A stretch of 64,000 nt of DNA from Roseateles_C aquae (GTDB lineage Bacteria > Pseudomonadota > Gammaproteobacteria > Burkholderiales > Burkholderiaceae_C). Positions 46,911 to 55,774 of this stretch are shown here, piece by piece (positions within the stretch are counted from its first letter, which is position 1; every line of letters begins with the position of its first letter). The translations under genes were made by a program, and so were the position numbers. The stretch lies in contig NZ_JAVXZY010000014.1 in the NCBI RefSeq assembly GCF_032337115.1, forward strand, positions 62,001 to 126,000, given 5' to 3'. The notes beneath the pieces are model-generated. The model was not told the origin of the DNA. It was given only the letters and a program-made list of their open reading frames with translations, and ran no database searches.

Positions 46911-47738
46911 TCAACCCGTCAGCAGCCGCATCAAGGCCGCCGGCTCGGCGGGGGCCAGCGCGCGTTCGTCCTGCTCGTCCTTCAGCGCCACGCCGCTGAG
47001 CTGTCGGCGTCTGGCCTCGCGCAGCAGCGCATGCAGCTTGGCGGCCGCAGCGGGCGGTGGCAAGCCTTCGGGACGCACATTCGAGATGCAATTGCGCTCG
47101 GCATCAACGAGGCCCACGCGCGGCGCCCAGCTGAAGTAGATGCCCAGGCTGTCCGGCGCCGAGAGGCCCGGCCGCTCGCCAATCAGCACCACCACGCAGC
47201 GGGCCTTCAGCCGCGCGCCGATCTCGTCACCAATCGCCACGCGGGCCTGGACGGCCAGCACCGGCGGCGCCCAGTGCCAGCCGCCCTCGGCCAGCAGCCG
47301 CTCGCGCAGCGCGGCAAACAAGGGCAGGGCCTGGCGTTGCAGCGCCAGCGCCGACAGGCCGTCGGCCAGCACAAAGGCGAGGTCCGGGGCATCGTCGGTC
47401 TGTGGTGCGGCCTGTGCGTCCAGCAACGCGGCGCTGGCGGCATCGAGCGCGCGGCCGAGATCGGGGCGCTGCAGATAACGGGCACGATGATCGGCCTGGC
47501 TGTGCACCTGCAGCGGCGCTTCGCCGAGGGCGCGCAGGCCGGCCAGCAAGGCCTCGGCGTCCAGCGGCGTGTGCACGGCATCGCGGGCCTCGGCATGGGC
47601 CTGCTGAAAGGCGAGGTGCGCAGTGGTGGGCACGCTGGCGCCGGCACGGCCCAGGCCGATGCGGGCGGCGGTGTAACGGCCGAGGCGGGCCCAGGGCTGC
47701 GCGGTGACAGAGGGTTTGGGTGCAGGCTTGGCGCTCAT
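46911..47738 (-). CDS. eutC: Ethanolamine ammonia-lyase light chain
   Basis: 275 residues from ATG 47738. Conserved segments TAARIGLGRAGASVPTTAHL, AHAEARDAVHTPLD, FVLADGLSALALQRQALPLF, VVVLIGERPGLSAPDSLGIY and NCISNVRPEGLPPPAAAAKL agree with EutC, including the R-P-G-L-S-x-x-D-S-L-G-x-Y B12-contact motif. With EutB it converts ethanolamine to acetaldehyde and ammonia using adenosylcobalamin. The frame extends upstream on the minus strand into eutB shadow; the ATG is coupled to eutB by ATGA. Confidence 0.93.
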   Translation of the reverse strand: MSAKPAPKPSVTAQPWARLGRYTAARIGLGRAGASVPTTAHLAFQQAHAEARDAVHTPLDAEALLAGLRALGEAPLQVHSQADHRARYLQRPDLGRALDAASAALLDAQAAPQTDDAPDLAFVLADGLSALALQRQALPLFAALRERLLAEGGWHWAPPVLAVQARVAIGDEIGARLKARCVVVLIGERPGLSAPDSLGIYFSWAPRVGLVDAERNCISNVRPEGLPPPAAAAKLHALLREARRRQLSGVALKDEQDERALAPAEPAALMRLLTG

Positions 47739-49105
47739 GCCCGCTCCAGCAGCGCGGCAAAGCCGGCCGGCAGCGCCTCGGCCAGGCGCGGCGCGCCACC
47801 GGGTTCGAACACGCCCATGCGCTGCAGCCAGGCCTCGAACTCCGGCGCCGGCCGCAGGCCGAGCAGGCGGCGCATCGCCAGCGCGTCGTGAAAGCTGGTG
47901 CTCTGGTAGCCGAGCATGATGTCGTCCGAGCCGGGCACGCCCATGATGTAGTTGCAGCCGGCGGCGCAGAGCATCGTCAGCAGGGCGTCGACATCGTCGA
48001 CATCGGCCTCGGCATGGTTGGTGAAGCACACATCCACGCCCATCGGCAGGCCCAGCAGCTTGCCGCAGCAATGGTCTTCCAGCCCGGCGCGCAGGATCTG
48101 CTTGCCGTCGAACAGATACTCCGGCCCGATGAAGCCAACCACGCTGTTGACCAAGAGCGGCTCGAAGCGCCGCGCCACCGCATAGGCGCGGCATTCCAGC
48201 GTCTGCTGATCGCAGCCCGCGTGCGTGCCGCTGGACAGCGCGCTGCCCTGGCCGGTTTCAAAGTACATCACCTGGCGCCCGCCGCGCTGCAGCGCCAGCG
48301 CCGCCGCCTGTGCCTCGGCCAGCAGCTCCAGCGTGATGCCGAAGCCGCGGTTGGCGCCCTCTGTGCCGGCGATGGACTGAAACACCAGGTCCACCGGCGC
48401 GCCGCGATCAATGGCCTCCAGCGTCGTCGTCACATGGGTCAGCACGCAGCTCTGCGTGGGGATCTGGTGGCGGCTGATCACCGCATCCAGCATCAGCAGC
48501 AGGCGCATCACCTGGGGCAGGTTGTCGGTGGCCGGGTTGATGCCGATGACGGCATCGCCGGCGCCCATCAGCAGCCCGTCCAGCAGGCTGGCGGCGATGC
48601 CGGCCTCGTCGTCGGTCGGGTGATTCGGCTGCAGCCGCGTGGCCAGCCGCCCGCGCAGGCCCAGCGTCGAGCGAAAGCGGCTGACGACCTCGCAGCGCTG
48701 CGCGATCAGCAGCAGATCTTGCGCACGGCACAGCTTGCTCAGCGCGGCCACCATTTCGGGCGTTAGCCCTGGCGCGATGGCCGCGGTGTCCAGCGCCTCG
48801 GCCAGCAGCGCATCGCGCAGGCCGCCCACGGTGAGGTGCGCAATCGGCGCAAAGGCCGCGGCATCGTGGCTGTCGATGATCAGCCGCGTGACCTCGTCGC
48901 TCTCGTAAGGCACGACGGCCTCGTTCAGAAACGCCTTCAGCGGCAGATCGGCCAGCGCCAGCTGCGCCGCCACCCGCTCCCGCGCATCGGCCGCCGCCAC
49001 GCCGGCCAGCTCATCGCCCGAGCGCCGCGGGCTCGCCTTGGCCAGCAAGCTGCGCAGGTCCGCAAAGTGAAAGCGCTCAGCGCCAAGACGGTGGACATAG
49101 GCCAT
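47735..49105 (-). CDS. eutB: Ethanolamine ammonia-lyase heavy chain
   Basis: 456 residues, family length about 450. Characteristic pieces: GDELAGVAAADARERVAAQL, FLNEAVVPYESDEVTRLIID, IGINPATDNLPQVMRLLLML, PTQSCVLTHVTTTLEAIDRG, VMYFETGQGSALSSGTHAGC, NSVVGFIGPEYLFDGKQILR and GVPGSDDIMLGYQSTSFHDA. The substrate-binding Glu (in FETGQG) and Asp (GSDD) are present. No eutA, ethanolamine permease, aldehyde dehydrogenase or microcompartment gene is nearby, so this is the minimal cytosolic form. A dependence on B12 is expected. Confidence 0.95.
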   Translation of the reverse strand: MAYVHRLGAERFHFADLRSLLAKASPRRSGDELAGVAAADARERVAAQLALADLPLKAFLNEAVVPYESDEVTRLIIDSHDAAAFAPIAHLTVGGLRDALLAEALDTAAIAPGLTPEMVAALSKLCRAQDLLLIAQRCEVVSRFRSTLGLRGRLATRLQPNHPTDDEAGIAASLLDGLLMGAGDAVIGINPATDNLPQVMRLLLMLDAVISRHQIPTQSCVLTHVTTTLEAIDRGAPVDLVFQSIAGTEGANRGFGITLELLAEAQAAALALQRGGRQVMYFETGQGSALSSGTHAGCDQQTLECRAYAVARRFEPLLVNSVVGFIGPEYLFDGKQILRAGLEDHCCGKLLGLPMGVDVCFTNHAEADVDDVDALLTMLCAAGCNYIMGVPGSDDIMLGYQSTSFHDALAMRRLLGLRPAPEFEAWLQRMGVFEPGGAPRLAEALPAGFAALLERA

Positions 49106-49195
49106 GGCGCGAGTATGCGACGGCGTGAGGGCGGCAGCATGACGGGCCTGTGACGAATCCTGGCAGCTTGCGGCGCGCTGGCCTTTCGCAGCACG

Positions 49196-49459
49196 CTACT
49201 CAGCCGGCTTCGCCGCCACCCCCTGCTGCACCCACAGCCTTATCCGCGCCACCGTGGCCTCCACCGGCTCCTCGCGCGACACCGCCAGCCCCAGCGCCGC
49301 CGCGATCTGGTTGACCTTGGCCGGATGCAGGGGAATGCCGCCGGCGTCGATGGCGGCGAGGAGGGCGTTGGCTTGGGCGAGGGCCGGGGTGGCCGGCGCG
49401 GCTGGGGTCGAGGCCGCTGCGCGTTGGGCGGCGAGGCGGCGCAGGGGGGAGGGTTTCAT
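49196..49459 (-). CDS. Small hypothetical protein, 87 aa
   Basis: 87 residues from ATG 49459; frame is open to 49603. Ala/Pro-rich N-terminus (LRRLAAQRAAASTPAAPATP) then a compact helical segment, ANALLAAIDAGGIPLHPAKV and NQIAAALGLAVSREEPVEAT and VARIRLWVQQGV. This resembles a small helix-turn-helix-like or helical bundle domain, but no family is recognised. No good Shine-Dalgarno. It precedes eutB by 90 bases on the same strand. Confidence 0.5.
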   Translation of the reverse strand: MKPSPLRRLAAQRAAASTPAAPATPALAQANALLAAIDAGGIPLHPAKVNQIAAALGLAVSREEPVEATVARIRLWVQQGVAAKPAE

Positions 49460-49645
49460 GTGGAGGCGGGTTGCAGTCGCAATGTGATGGCAAGCCCTTG
49501 TCAGCAAAGGACTTCTTCGAGTTTTCCGGATTGGCGTGTGATAAAGCCTGAACCTGAAGACGAAGGATGCAGCGTCGGCCTCGATATGGCCAGCATGAGG
49601 CATTTGCCGGCCCTGATCAAAGAACTTCTCAGCCCAAGCGAGAGA

Positions 49646-50617
49646 TCACGGTGCAATAGCCCCTGCCTGTGATCGCCCCTCATAGGCCTCTGCAATAAAG
49701 GGCTTGGCAGCTTCGAGGTCGGCAAGCGAAGCAAGGGACACCTCCACATCGCCGGTGCCCCAGTGACCCTTTTGCGAGACGTCCTTCGCAATCGGCAGCA
49801 GCTTGGTCACGGTGGCGGGATCGAGGTGCAGGTAGAGCAGCAAGCGGCTGCGCTGCGGCACCAGGGTGGCGAAGTTCTTCAGCCGCTTGAAGGCCACATA
49901 GAGGCGCAGTTCCTTGCGCTGCACATCGTCGCCCAGCGACAAGGTGTAGTCCTCCAGCGAAGCGAGCAGATCGCTGAGCGCCAATGGCAAGCTGGCAACG
50001 ATTTCGGAATATGGCTTGTCAGGCCCCACCGTTTTTTCAGCGGGTGTTTCGTTTGCCCCCTTGGCCGGCTTGCTGGCCTTGTGAGCGCTCGCGCCACTCT
50101 TCGACGCAGACGCCGAGGACGCGTTGGCCAGCTCGAACAACAGCAGATCGTCGCCAAAGCGGCGATAGCGGATCAGCTCGATATTGCGGTTGATCTGCTG
50201 CACCGCATGGCCGTCGTACTTGGTGAAGTCCGCCGCTATGCACACCAGGCGCGGCGCGCTCCAGTCGATGGCATCGGCCGCCGCCTTGCCAAACTTCTCC
50301 AGCACCAGCAGCTTGAACTCGGCCTGGTGGTCCATCAGCCAGTCCAGGTAGAACAGGCCCTGGTTGATGACGTTCTCGCCCACCGAGCGCTTGTATTCCA
50401 GGATCACCGGGCAGTGGTTCTCGTCCAGGCCCAGCGTGTCGATACGCCCGCCATGTGTTGGCCCGGTGGAGTACTCGGTGGCCAGGAAGCGGATGCCGAG
50501 CACCACGTCCAGGTTGGCCTCGATCAGCGTCTGCAGCGGCTTCTCCAGATCGGAGGCCTCGCCTTGCAGCTCGGTGGCGCGGCCGGATTGGAGGCGGAAG
50601 AGTTTGATGTCGCTCAT
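49646..50617 (-). CDS. NucS-like PD-(D/E)XK nuclease with DUF5655 domain
   Basis: 323 residues from ATG 50617, two bases after the stop of ptuB. The N-terminal half has GGRIDTLGLDENHCPVILEY followed by KRSVGENVINQGLFYLDWLM: Asp, then E-Y-K and a helix with Q/Y as in EndoMS/NucS-type PD-(D/E)XK cores. A charged linker (about 170-205) leads to the DUF5655 C-terminal domain (YSEIVASLPLALSDLLASLE, LRLYVAFKRLKNFATLVPQR). This may bind or report a ligand. It is the last gene of the defence gene train. DNA cleavage is inferred from the nuclease motif. Confidence 0.75.
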   Translation of the reverse strand: MSDIKLFRLQSGRATELQGEASDLEKPLQTLIEANLDVVLGIRFLATEYSTGPTHGGRIDTLGLDENHCPVILEYKRSVGENVINQGLFYLDWLMDHQAEFKLLVLEKFGKAAADAIDWSAPRLVCIAADFTKYDGHAVQQINRNIELIRYRRFGDDLLLFELANASSASASKSGASAHKASKPAKGANETPAEKTVGPDKPYSEIVASLPLALSDLLASLEDYTLSLGDDVQRKELRLYVAFKRLKNFATLVPQRSRLLLYLHLDPATVTKLLPIAKDVSQKGHWGTGDVEVSLASLADLEAAKPFIAEAYEGRSQAGAIAP

Positions 50618-50619
50618 GG

Positions 50620-51483
50620 TCAAACCTCCTCCGCTTGCATTGCAAGATGCGCGAGCTCATCCCGTCGAGCGAACTCTTTTAGTCCATTGGCAATCAAGAA
50701 ACAGCGAACGGCTGCTGCAAATTCGCCGGAAGGTGACGCCATTGCCAGTAGTAGCGCGCGAGCTTGCTCAGCGTTTCTGATGTCCCTTTCGGTACGCTGC
50801 CCTTTGGGCAATTTTTGTACATCTTTGTACTGAATTAATGCCCGACGACATTTGTTCAATGTACTGGCCCTTGCCTTATTCAGCTTGGTCTGTCGCAACC
50901 CAAGTTGAATGATTGCTTGCTCCACGAGGTTTTGCGTCGTCTCGTCCAGATCCGGGTCGGGTACCACATTGCCGTCATCGTTGAACCACAATTTATAGGG
51001 ATCTTCAGGGTCACAAGGGTCTAGCAATACTGGTGACTCCGAAGCCGTATCCCTATGCTGCCGTGTTGCCCTCTTTTCGGGCTCGACCAAAGGGAACCAA
51101 TCACCTTTCCCCACAGTTTCTTCGGAATGCTCTTTATTGGTCCTGTTGCACAGCTGCCCGGCGAGTCTAAAGTTATCTCGCTTAAAGGCCAGCCAACAGT
51201 AGCCTTCTGCGAAAGTCTTACTCGCCTGCTTTGCACGCCCATGCGGTCTGAAATGGTCGACTTCGTATCGGGATACTCGTTCACTAGCCTCGGAGTACCA
51301 GCACTTCTCATGGGACATAGACCCTAGATATTTGCGGAGAGGGCTCCAAGCTTCGCAGTTCTTTTCAATGAAGGCTTTACGCTCTTTTTCGTCAGAAATC
51401 GCCTCTAGCTCCGCATCAACCTTGGCGAGAGCATCCCTAACTTCGTTGGGTACTAGGTCCCAGTTCCTACGGATGTAAATCAT
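50620..51483 (-). CDS. ptuB: Septu HNH nuclease PtuB
   Basis: 287 residues. The HNH/His-Me motif is RYEVDHFRPHGRA near residues 73-84 (D76, H77, H81), with a supporting KCWYSEASERV start and the N-R-T-N-K-E-H segment (113-119). It is the usual partner of the PtuA ATPase, with which it forms the Septu complex that cuts DNA during phage infection. The classic zinc ribbon CxxC pairs are incomplete (C61-W-Y-S, then G-Q-L-C112), which seems normal for this subgroup. Start overlaps ptuA by four bases. Noticeably AT-richer than the flanking genes. Confidence 0.8.
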   Translation of the reverse strand: MIYIRRNWDLVPNEVRDALAKVDAELEAISDEKERKAFIEKNCEAWSPLRKYLGSMSHEKCWYSEASERVSRYEVDHFRPHGRAKQASKTFAEGYCWLAFKRDNFRLAGQLCNRTNKEHSEETVGKGDWFPLVEPEKRATRQHRDTASESPVLLDPCDPEDPYKLWFNDDGNVVPDPDLDETTQNLVEQAIIQLGLRQTKLNKARASTLNKCRRALIQYKDVQKLPKGQRTERDIRNAEQARALLLAMASPSGEFAAAVRCFLIANGLKEFARRDELAHLAMQAEEV

Positions 51484-53078
51484 TTTTGCGAAATCAGTTG
51501 CGCAATTATTTGTTTAACCATTTCATCTCGCGCGCGAAGCTGCCGAGGTGTGCGTGGAGTGGTATCTCGCATTTCAACGTCATCCACCTCTCGCAGAACG
51601 GCGCGGTATAGCGCGTCTCGCTCTTCGTACATGAATCCGAGCTCACGAAGTTGCTCATTGATTCGCTCCAGCGCCTGTGCTTGCCCCTCATCCAGCTCGG
51701 CAAACCGGGCCAATTTATTTCTTGCAATGATGAGTTCTTGTGTGGGCTGATCTAGGGGTGAATACATGCCGAAAATATCGGTGAGCACCCCGCCAATACC
51801 AAGTCCGCGAGGGTCGACGAAAGGTTCCTCGGCCACAGTAACTTCTGATCCCTCCTCGCTGAAAAGTACACGCACCTCGCTCTTGGTGAGTCCACAAATT
51901 GTTAAGGGATTGTGCGAAGAAAGAACGATATGGCAGTTCGTCGCATCCGCGGCGTTGCCCGTCCACCTCTCGATCAGCCTCAAATAGCTGAGTTGCCAGT
52001 GCGGGTTGAGATGAGTGTCTGGTTCGTCCAGCAAAAACAGCACTCGCTTGCCCCGTGAAACGCGCAGCAAGCCCATCACCATCAGTAGCTGCCGCTCGCC
52101 ATCCGAGAGGTCCGAATACTCGATATCTCCGCTGGCATCGTTCTCCCGAGTGACCCAGATATTCAAGTTGCGAATCAGGTCGGAGACATCCAAGGCCTCC
52201 AGGGCGTAGAACATGTCCGCGTCATCGCTGAATGCTTCTCGCAAGCGCTGGATGACCGACTGATCTCGCAGGAACGTCGCGAACTGGGCCTCGTCTTTTA
52301 GCTTGTCGCGGTAGTCGTCAACGGCGTTGCCGTTCAGACCAAATGGATGAAAGGCTATGGACTGAAGTAGCCGGGCAGCGCGCCCCGCCGGGCCTTCTGC
52401 CCCCCAGAAGTCCTGAGCGTCTTCAAGCTTTTTGCTGCGCCCTCCCTTGGCATACCAAGGCTCGCGGAACAAAGTCAGCGCCGAATGAAAACCCGTGACA
52501 CGAACGATTTCCTTGAGCAGCATGTCCGCGTCTTGGTCTGGAAACGCGAACTGTGCCAACAATGCCATCACGCCATGCACGTGGCGGCAGTAAAACAGTC
52601 GGCGAGCCAGCAGTGCCTGGTAACAGGCCTCCTCATCGTTGTTGCGTGCAATTGCCTTGTAGTAGTTGGCCTGGTGCTTATCGAACACCCGCTCCAGACG
52701 CCGCCCACTGCCGGAGTAGTAACCCAGGATCAGGTCAGGGAACCACTCCGACTTGTTCCGCTCGAACTCGGCGCGGGAGACTGCCTTGCCGTCCACCACG
52801 AAGGGGGCTTCGCCAGCCATATTGCTCAACACCACCTGCGTGAGTTCGCCGGGCTTAGCCTTACGCGCTTGAATTCGGTATGTCACGCGATAGTGGAATC
52901 GCAGCGAGGCGCTTCGCAAGTCCACATGACTGAAAACCAGGGCGAGCGCCTCGATCAGATTGGACTTGCCGGCCCCGTTCTGTCCGATCAACACGGTGGT
53001 CAGCCGCGTTTCGTCAAAGTCGAGGTCCAGTTGCTTCAGATTCTTGAAGCCATCGATGTAAACGCGATCAAGCCGCAT
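51480..53078 (-). CDS. ptuA: Septu ATPase PtuA
   Basis: 532 residues of the SMC/RecF-like ABC ATPase type. Walker A is IGQNGAGKSNLIEALALVF (K38, S39), ABC signature LSDGERQLLMVMGLLRVSRG near 323, and Walker B VLFLLDEPDTHLNPHWQ near 350, then ATNCHIVLSSHNPLT with a switch His. A long helical insert lies between Walker A and the signature. PtuA senses infection or a nucleotide and controls PtuB. Start overlaps the hsdS stop by 11 bases, so translation follows the RM genes. AT-richer than neighbours, suggesting recent acquisition. Confidence 0.85.
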   Translation of the reverse strand: MRLDRVYIDGFKNLKQLDLDFDETRLTTVLIGQNGAGKSNLIEALALVFSHVDLRSASLRFHYRVTYRIQARKAKPGELTQVVLSNMAGEAPFVVDGKAVSRAEFERNKSEWFPDLILGYYSGSGRRLERVFDKHQANYYKAIARNNDEEACYQALLARRLFYCRHVHGVMALLAQFAFPDQDADMLLKEIVRVTGFHSALTLFREPWYAKGGRSKKLEDAQDFWGAEGPAGRAARLLQSIAFHPFGLNGNAVDDYRDKLKDEAQFATFLRDQSVIQRLREAFSDDADMFYALEALDVSDLIRNLNIWVTRENDASGDIEYSDLSDGERQLLMVMGLLRVSRGKRVLFLLDEPDTHLNPHWQLSYLRLIERWTGNAADATNCHIVLSSHNPLTICGLTKSEVRVLFSEEGSEVTVAEEPFVDPRGLGIGGVLTDIFGMYSPLDQPTQELIIARNKLARFAELDEGQAQALERINEQLRELGFMYEERDALYRAVLREVDDVEMRDTTPRTPRQLRARDEMVKQIIAQLISQK

Positions 53079-54687
53079 GGCGGGCGGGCTCCAGCAATGG
53101 GTCGGCGTCTTTCACATGGCCCTCGGCAATTTCCCAGGCCAGCTGCTTGTAGAAGTCGGCCACCGGCAGTTCGGAGGCTTCGTACAAGGTCTTGGCATCT
53201 ACCGGCTGGCCCAGGCGGCGCAGGTGGCCGGCGAGATAGGGCTGGCCTTTCACGTCTTCGTCTTGGCGGCTTTTGTTGGGCATGGCTTGGCTGGGGAATG
53301 ACGTGGACGGGAGCGCACGCTCGGCGCGCGGGGCACGGGCTTTGCGCGCTTTGGGGGCGGCACTGGCTTGATTGCGCTCCTCAGCGAGGCGAGCAAGCAG
53401 GGCGCTGGCGGGTTCGTCGTTGGGGTCTTGAGGGAGAAGATCTCCGCGGAAGGCCTTGGCCAGACTTTGGGGGGCTAGACGATTTGCCAGGGATTTCGCA
53501 GCTAAGTAGCGAACTTCAATTCGGTCTGCGATACCGAACAAGGTTTCGACGCATCGAACTATTTCCTTCTGCTCTTCAGGTGAAGGGAGCGAAATGGGCA
53601 ACGCCTCCAACATCGTCTTGTTGATCGAGGCTAGATTTGTCGTTTGCTTTCCGGATCGAATGAAGTAATCGAGCCCTCTGGAATTGCCCCACCAGCTGAT
53701 GAACTTGGGCTCGTTCCGAGGATCAAGCAGCCGCGCCCGAAAAACGTGGTTTTGGAACGTGCAACGAGTGATCTGCCCCTCCCAAATCCAACCGCGGCCC
53801 AGCTTGTCCAAATCGCCACCCTCGTTGAACAAGATGTCTCCGGGCTGAAGCAAGAGGCTTTCCAGCTTGGCTTTCGGCACCCTGATCGTCTTTATTTCAG
53901 CTAAGTCCAAATAACCTCGCTGAACGTTCGCCACGCGAAGATAGGGCACCTCTTCGTCTGCAACCGACTGCTTCTTGGAATCCTTCGTTACGCCACCGAT
54001 CACTTGAGCGATGTCGCGCAATGAGACCGGAGTCCAAGGTTCGCTGCAGTTAACCTCCCGCCAATCAGCCGTCAGGTTACCCAGCGTTGCAGCATCCAGC
54101 ACCGCCTGCCGAAACCGCTTGAGCAGCCCCGGGATGGCATCAAGGTGATCGTTGCAGGCCTTGATGCGGGCCAGCAAGGTGTCGAGGTGGTCGGCAATGC
54201 GGGTTTGTTCTGCCGGTGGCGCGATTAGCAACTCAAGCGCTCCAAGCGCCTTCAAATAGATGCCCTTTTGGGCGGTCCCCTTTGCAGTATCCAGAAAATG
54301 CTGCTGTACGTTCGGAGACGCCAATGCATACGCAAGGTAGCGTGTCGAAACGCCTTGCATAGGCCGCAGGACAGCGACACTGCGTTGGAGTGCGAACGGC
54401 GGCGCGTCTTTGGGCACCACTGCCACACGACCGATCGTGCCAACGATTGTGAGCAAGAGATCGTTGGCCTCTACCTGAGTTCGTTTGTTCTCCAGATCAA
54501 AGTCCGCTTGCGATATGAATCGGTAGTTGTCGAAGTGGATCAGTCCGTTGTTGATATTTCGTGCACTCAGCATCGGCATGCCTGCCTCTACGGCAGGCGG
54601 GGGGTTGTGCGAGCCATCTACGATTCGTTTGCACAGACTCGACAAAGTCGCTTGCGCCCAACCACGCGGTAACTCACTCATCCCCAT
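53068..54687 (-). CDS. hsdS: Type I restriction-modification specificity subunit HsdS
   Basis: 539 residues (ATG 54681 also possible). Two target recognition domains: MSELPRGWAQATLSSLCKRI with PMLSARNINNGLIHFDNY (about 1-205) and WTPVSLRDIAQVIGGVTKDS with ATNVQRGYL-like RVANVQRGYLDLAEIKTIRV (about 215-430). Conserved helical spacers (AEQTRIADHLDTLLARIKAC; EEQKEIVRCVETLFGIADRI) join HsdM. A C-terminal extension of about 100 residues, rich in Ala/Arg then helical (VKDADPLLEPARHA), is longer than in standard HsdS. The TRDs are AT-richer, as expected for exchangeable recognition modules. Recognition sequence unknown. Confidence 0.9.
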   Translation of the reverse strand: MGMSELPRGWAQATLSSLCKRIVDGSHNPPPAVEAGMPMLSARNINNGLIHFDNYRFISQADFDLENKRTQVEANDLLLTIVGTIGRVAVVPKDAPPFALQRSVAVLRPMQGVSTRYLAYALASPNVQQHFLDTAKGTAQKGIYLKALGALELLIAPPAEQTRIADHLDTLLARIKACNDHLDAIPGLLKRFRQAVLDAATLGNLTADWREVNCSEPWTPVSLRDIAQVIGGVTKDSKKQSVADEEVPYLRVANVQRGYLDLAEIKTIRVPKAKLESLLLQPGDILFNEGGDLDKLGRGWIWEGQITRCTFQNHVFRARLLDPRNEPKFISWWGNSRGLDYFIRSGKQTTNLASINKTMLEALPISLPSPEEQKEIVRCVETLFGIADRIEVRYLAAKSLANRLAPQSLAKAFRGDLLPQDPNDEPASALLARLAEERNQASAAPKARKARAPRAERALPSTSFPSQAMPNKSRQDEDVKGQPYLAGHLRRLGQPVDAKTLYEASELPVADFYKQLAWEIAEGHVKDADPLLEPARHAA

Positions 54688-55774
54688 CCCCCTCCAACAT
54701 CACCCCCCGCCTCGCCATCGTCTCCCTCGCTTCCAGCAGCGCCTGATGCAGGCGCTGCTCCAGCTCCGCCTTGGGCGGCAGCTCGGTCCAGTACTCGGCC
54801 ACGGTGATGCCGTCCTTGTGCATTTGCAGTAGCTCCACCTGTTCGCGGCTGGATTCGGCGCAGAGGATCAGGCCGATGGGCGCTTCTTCGCCGGGCTGGC
54901 GCTCGTGCTTGTCCAGCCACTTGAGGTAGAGCTCCATCTGGCCCTTGTGCGCGGCCTTGAAGCGGCCGAGTTTCAATTCGATGGCCACCAGGCGGCGCAG
55001 GCGGCGGTGGAAGAAGAGCAAATCCAGGTAGAAGTCATCGCCGTCGATGACCATGCGCTTTTGCCGTTCCACAAAGGCAAAGCCGCGGCCCAGCTCCAGG
55101 ATGAAGGCTTCGAGCTGGCGCAGGATGGCGGCTTCGAGGTCGGCTTCGTCGTGGCCCTGGCGCAGGCCAAGAAAGTCCAGGAAATAGGGGTCTTTGAAGA
55201 CCTGGGCCGGCGGCGCGAGGGCGACAGCACCCTCGGCGGCTTCGGCGGCCGTGTGGGCCGTGGTCAGCGGTGCCATGCCGAGCTGAGCGCTGGCGATCTC
55301 GCTGCGCTCGAAGGCCTTGCGTTCGATCTGGCGGCGCAGCTCGCGCACGCTCCATGCCTGATCGGCGCACTGCGTGGCGTAGAACTGCCGGGCGGCGGCG
55401 CTCTTGAGGGGCAGCAGGCCCAGGATATGGCTCCAGCTCAATTGTCGTGACAGCGTTGCGACTATCTCGGTCTCGGGGAAGGCCTGGGCGAACTGGCGCA
55501 TGCGCTGCAGGTTCTTGGCCTCGAAGCCGCGACCAAACTCACTGGACAGCTGGGCGCCCAGCTCAGCAATGAGGCGCGCGCCGTAAGCGGCCCGTTCGCC
55601 TTGCAGGAGCTCCATGTGGATGCGCTGGCCCACGGTCCAGTACAGGCGGGTGAGCTCGGCATTCACCGCGCCGGCCAGGCGCTGGCGGCTGCTGGCGATC
55701 AGCGCGCGCAGCTCGGCGTGCAGGTCTGCGCTCAGGCCGCCACCGGCCAGCTGATTCAGCTCCGGCTGACTCAC
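54674..55774 (-). CDS. YhcG/DUF1016 PD-(D/E)XK nuclease family protein
   Basis: 366 residues. N-terminal DUF1016 helical domain (VNAELTRLYWTVGQRIHMEL, SSEFGRGFEAKNLQRMRQFA, SRQLSWSHILGLLPLKSAAA) and a C-terminal nuclease core with VIDGDDFYLDLLFFHRRLRR and LVAIELKLGRFKAAHKGQME, giving D...E-x-K catalytic residues. YhcG family proteins are often found inside type I RM operons and may act as auxiliary nucleases. Placed between hsdM and hsdS, overlapping hsdM by 4 bases (ATGA) and hsdS by about 14. Not fused to either. Confidence 0.88.
   Translation of the reverse strand: MSQPELNQLAGGGLSADLHAELRALIASSRQRLAGAVNAELTRLYWTVGQRIHMELLQGERAAYGARLIAELGAQLSSEFGRGFEAKNLQRMRQFAQAFPETEIVATLSRQLSWSHILGLLPLKSAAARQFYATQCADQAWSVRELRRQIERKAFERSEIASAQLGMAPLTTAHTAAEAAEGAVALAPPAQVFKDPYFLDFLGLRQGHDEADLEAAILRQLEAFILELGRGFAFVERQKRMVIDGDDFYLDLLFFHRRLRRLVAIELKLGRFKAAHKGQMELYLKWLDKHERQPGEEAPIGLILCAESSREQVELLQMHKDGITVAEYWTELPPKAELEQRLHQALLEARETMARRGVMLEGDGDE

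Noticed and set aside
50620..53078. Retron made of ptuAB plus reverse transcriptase
   Set aside because: HNH and ATPase genes of this type occur with retrons, but no reverse transcriptase or msr-msd-like region is present; Septu explains them.
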